DNA of 37,144 nucleotides from Heterostelium multicystogenum (lineage: Eukaryota > Evosea > Eumycetozoa > Acytosteliales > Acytosteliaceae), in assembly GCA_003667245.1 (NCBI GenBank), contig RCNN01000263.1, positions 1-37,144 on the forward strand. The letters are read 5' to 3'. The stretch's first letter is position 1. Every line of letters begins with the position of its first letter. The notes beneath the pieces are model-generated. The model was not told the origin of the DNA. It saw only the letters and a list, made by a program, of their open reading frames with translations, and searched no databases. Of the stretch, positions 34,028-37,144 are shown in pieces. The position numbers and the translations under genes are program-made.

Positions 34028-36604
34028 TACACTCATCCAAGTCATTCTATCTTCAGAATCATAACAGTCAATCTGTTTAAGATTGTACTTTTAAAACATT
34101 TATATCTTCATTATATAGAACTATATTCAATATTACTTCAACGTCTAAATATATTCGATAATAGACAACAACTACCGCTTATCTATAATGATATTAATGA
34201 TCAACTACTACAACAATACCAACCACTGTATCAAAACTATATAAACAACTCCAACTTCAATAATTCAGCACCCATTCAGTTATATAACAAGCTACTGATT
34301 GACATATCATTGTTAAATGATAGTATAGACATTTTTAAAAAACATTGGATAGCAATAGAAATTGATATACTCTTGGAGCAAAATGAGACATACCATTCTA
34401 TTTATCAAGAGCAACAGAAGCAACAACAGCCACAGCAGCAAATCAATGAGTTGCTAGATAAATTAATGTGCTATTCAATTATATACAACAAAGAAAACAC
34501 TGCTTCTTGTCCTTATTAAGATCATATTGATGACTAATCATATGATCAAGTCTACAGCACCAATCGTCTGTGACGCCAACCTCTCAGCAATTGGGTGTAA
34601 CTCAACCAGTAAACACATTGAGAACGTCATCTTCTCTCATCTTAATCAACTACAACAGGTACCTGCATTAAGTATAGATGAGCTATCATATTTAATCAAA
34701 TTGAAACCAATTGCAACAGCAGCATATTCAAACGTCAACAAGGTGTTGTTGGAATTCCAACAATATTGATATCAATGTTGCCGCTCTTTATTGCTGCCAA
34801 TCAAAGGAGCTCGCAGTCTTTGAAGCTGGTGGTAACAAGCTTGCTTTCATCAATGTACTCAAACAACATCAATACAAAGTTGGCCAGCTCCAACAGAACA
34901 CCATTGTTCTACACCACAAGCAGAGATACTACATTGGCACTCTTGCAATATAATGCAAAGATTGATGTAAAGGACCGTGGCGGTATGTTGCCCATCCATT
35001 ACCATTCTCTGGTTGGCAACTTGGACGTGATCAAGTGTCTACTGGATGATACAACTATCAATGCGCAGGATCTAGAACAAAACACACCTCTTCATTGGTC
35101 ATCACTCAAGGTAAGATAAGCAAGCAACTGGACAAGATCTTACGCCAAGTAGCAGCAAGGATTAATATTGCTATTCCTATCTGTTAACAGGGACATTTGC
35201 CAATTGTCAAATATTTGATAAGTTCAGGTGCAAAGTTAAACATTGCAAACCAACAAGGTCGATATCCAATTCACAATGCAGCGCTCGAAGGACATATCGA
35301 AATGATCAAGTATTTCATTGATCTCTATAGCAAAGCATCACTCCGTGGAAGTATAAGATCCTCGAGCGGAGGTCCATCCATTCAGATTCCAGATCGTGAG
35401 AACAATACTCCAATCGACTTAGCCATTTTAAAGAATCATTTCTATTGTACATTTTGAATTGCTCAGACATGAAGGAGGTAAGTTTCAGAATATATTAAAA
35501 TCTAACTCCACGTGCGTCCAATATTAACATCTTAAATCTACGATCATAGTCATGTTATCATCAAGTGAATTCGATTTTAAAAAATGGCAGAAAGATTGGA
35601 TCTGGTGCATTTGCCGATGTTTATTTATTGGAGTGGAGAAAGAAACAAGTTGCTGTTAAAAAAGTAAAATATGATCGATTGTTGGAGTCCGGCAAAAGTG
35701 ATGAATGGATAAAAGGAAAGTTCCTACTTGAAGTTGTTTTTGATGGTGTATGTATAGCTTTAAACCGCAGCTACAAGTTCAACCCTCACTAATCAAAATC
35801 TTGTTTCACATCACAGAAAAATTATCTCATATTCCTAGTTTTGTCAAGTTTATATGGTACTGTTATAGAACAAAAATGAATTACTCTTAAAGTATGTTTA
35901 TTCTCTGAATATCCTTTATTGCCGCCTTATTATCTTTGATATTAATACTAGTGCACTTACTATTTTTAGTTTTGGAGTTCTGTTCTTATGGTAGTTTGTA
36001 TAATTTATTGAATATTGTAGGAAACGATGATGTTATTGCGGGACTACCATCTATCAATTTGTTATCCATGAGTATGGCTAATGGAATGGCATATCTACAT
36101 GGCTTGACACCACAAATCATACACAGAGATTTGACATCGCAGAATGTTCTGTTGGACTCTACTGGTAGTGCCAAGATTGCGGATTTCGGAATATCTAGAT
36201 TTAAGAATGAACATTGGCGATAAAACAATGACTGCTATTGGAAATCCACGTTGGCGTGCACCTGAGGTTACCAAAGGTGAGAAGTACAGCGAAAAAGTAG
36301 ATGTGTTTGGTTTTGGAATGATCCTCTATGAAGATGTTCACAAGGAGAGTGCCTTTCCATGAGTATGAACCGGTACAGGCTTCATTCAAGGTGGTAAGTG
36401 GTGAGAGACCGTCATACCACCAACGGTTTGATGCTCGTTGGGCCAAACTTATCCAAAGGTGCTGGGATCACGTCCCCTCTAATAGACCCATCGTTCCAAG
36501 AGATCATAGAAATCATACAACAGCTCCCGATAGTCAACATTAAACCATTTAGTCAGAGTGATGTTGTCATGACAGTTCCCTATTCTGACACAAATGTCAG
36601 GTGA
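34028..36604 (+). CDS. Ankyrin-repeat protein kinase of the TKL group
   Basis: The N-terminal part (LLQRLNIFDNRQQLPLIYND, open from 34028, no ATG seen) resembles the helical leader of dictyostelid ankyrin proteins. Ankyrin repeats follow: GGMLPIHYHSLVGNLDVIKC, QNTPLHWSSLKGHLPIVKYL, GRYPIHNAALEGHIEMIKYF and NNTPIDLAIL. The kinase domain has the Gly loop KIGSGAFADVYLLEW, the VAIK lysine in VAVKKV, a catalytic loop IIHRDLTSQNVLLD, DFG in IADFGISRF, and GNPRWRAPEV. All catalytic residues are present. The T-S-Q-N loop and RWRAPE motif point to the TKL group. Introns: 35111-35190, 35478-35549, 35748-35816 and 35892-35969. Extra bases at about 35859, 36219, 36331 and 36488 break the frame. Start and extreme 5' end are unresolved. 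The substrate is unknown. Confidence 0.85.
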
Positions 36605-36782
36605 TGTATCAATGTCTTCCTATGAAGGATCATATGAAATATCATAAAATACCAAAATAAATGGCCAGACCGTATAGTAGATGGTTGTCTAGATCGTAAT
36701 GTTCAGTTTTAATATTAATGAGCTGAATTATTAGGTTTATTTTGGGTTGTTATTAATGATTGTATAAATATCGTGGAAGAAA
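36605..36782. other. Short spacer between convergent genes
   Basis: 3' ends of the kinase gene and the right-edge repeat protein. No feature is seen. Confidence 0.4.
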
Positions 36783-37144
36783 TTAAATTTTGGTATCCTC
36801 AATCCCTTTTTCGGATGTAGTTCCAGTGGTAGGTATTACTCCAAGATGAAGATGTTGTACGAGATGTTGTGGTTCCTTGGGTACTGGACCATTTGGGTTG
36901 TAAAGATTGAAAGTTGTTGACTTTCCAGTTGTTTTTGTTGTCCATTTTGTTGAACTTCCAGTTGTTGATGTTCAGCAGTTGTTGACTTTCCAGTTTGTTG
37001 ATTGTTCAGTTGTTTGACTTTCCAGTTGTTGGTTGTTCAGTTGTTGATAGTCCAGTTGTTGATTTTTCCAGTTGTTGATTGTCCAGTTGTTGACTTTCCA
37101 GTTGTTGATTGTTCAGTTGTTGACTTTCCAGTTGTTTTGTTGTT
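36783..37144 (-). CDS. C-terminus of a Ser/Thr-repeat (mucin-like) protein, runs off the right edge
   Basis: Minus-strand reading ends at stop 36783-36785. The last segment is NLYNPNGPVPKEPQ..., then VQHLHLGVIPTTGTTSEKGI. Upstream of it are five-residue tandem units, alternating S-T-T-G-K and S-T-T-E-Q/S-T-T-G-Q, encoded by 15-nt repeats. Thr/Ser repeats like this carry dense O-glycans in dictyostelid surface and coat proteins. The same repeat in another frame reads QQLES/QQLNN, a coiled-coil-like alternative. I prefer STTGK because it runs in frame into the non-repetitive C-terminus. Indels shift the frame within the repeat. There is no GPI or membrane segment at this end. The start lies outside the window. 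Confidence 0.5.
36906..37144. repeat. 15-nt tandem repeat array
   Basis: Alternating 15-nt units GTTGTTGACTTTCCA and GTTGTTGATTGTTCA, with a few degenerate or indel-bearing copies toward 36906. The array continues past the window edge. It encodes the Ser/Thr repeats on the minus strand. Confidence 0.85.

Noticed and set aside
1..37144. Programmed frameshifting or RNA editing as the cause of the many frame breaks
   Set aside because: No shared slippery motif or stop context was found, and several genes are clean over more than 1 kb. Sequence error is simpler, although raw reads are needed to prove it.
36906..37144. CRISPR-like or satellite array
   Set aside because: The units are 15 nt without spacers, translate into five-residue repeats, and occur in a eukaryotic genome.

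Overview
This is nuclear DNA from a social amoeba (Dictyostelia). It is AT-rich, has long (TTG)n/(CAA)n and other AT-rich simple repeats, and carries short GT-AG introns (about 52-200 bp, usually starting GTATGT or GTAAGT). The gene repertoire is dictyostelid: a ComC-like EGF surface protein, an expansin-like protein, B-box/kelch-like proteins, an ankyrin-TKL kinase and Asn/Ser/Thr-rich tails. Codon use is less extreme than in Dictyostelium discoideum, so a species outside that group is possible; this is inference only.

Layout, left to right. 1-3598 (+): 3' part of a ComC-like type I surface protein. 3961-6353 (+): glycyl-tRNA synthetase with a likely mitochondrial presequence. 7339-8607 (+): expansin-like secreted protein. 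9007-9732 (-): Arf-like GTPase, divergent from 9830-10527 (+), complex I subunit NDUFS6. 10813-11931 (-): KEOPS subunit OSGEP/Kae1. 12900-15254 (+): PWWP-domain protein. 15701-17434 (-) and 25460-27258 (-): two paralogous B-box/kelch-like proteins. 18081-18626 (-): small RGS protein. 20324-20959 (-): multipass membrane protein. 21241-21678 (-): twin CX9C protein. 22200-22444 (-): 80-residue membrane protein. 23611-25350 (+): WDR55. 27782-30911 (+): RCC1-TBC fusion. 31414-33464 (-): surface protein with fibronectin-III-like modules. About 34028-36604 (+): ankyrin-repeat TKL kinase. 36783-37144 (-): C-terminus of a Ser/Thr-repeat protein running off the right edge.

No operon logic is expected. 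The genes are unrelated housekeeping and surface functions, arranged in divergent pairs that share short promoters and convergent pairs that share short 3' regions.

Many well-conserved genes are interrupted by single-base frameshifts. When these are compared with family conservation, nearly all are resolved by removing ONE extra base, usually a copy of its neighbour. After that correction the exon totals of WDR55, RCC1-TBC, OSGEP, RGS and the 80-residue protein become exact multiples of three. I therefore treat these genes as intact loci in an assembly with insertion errors, not as pseudogenes.

The most interesting unexplained structure is a 269-bp element at 20027-20295. It is bounded by perfect 21-bp inverted repeats and holds at least three nested stems. 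I found no clear defence system, CRISPR array, transposase, rRNA or tRNA gene.
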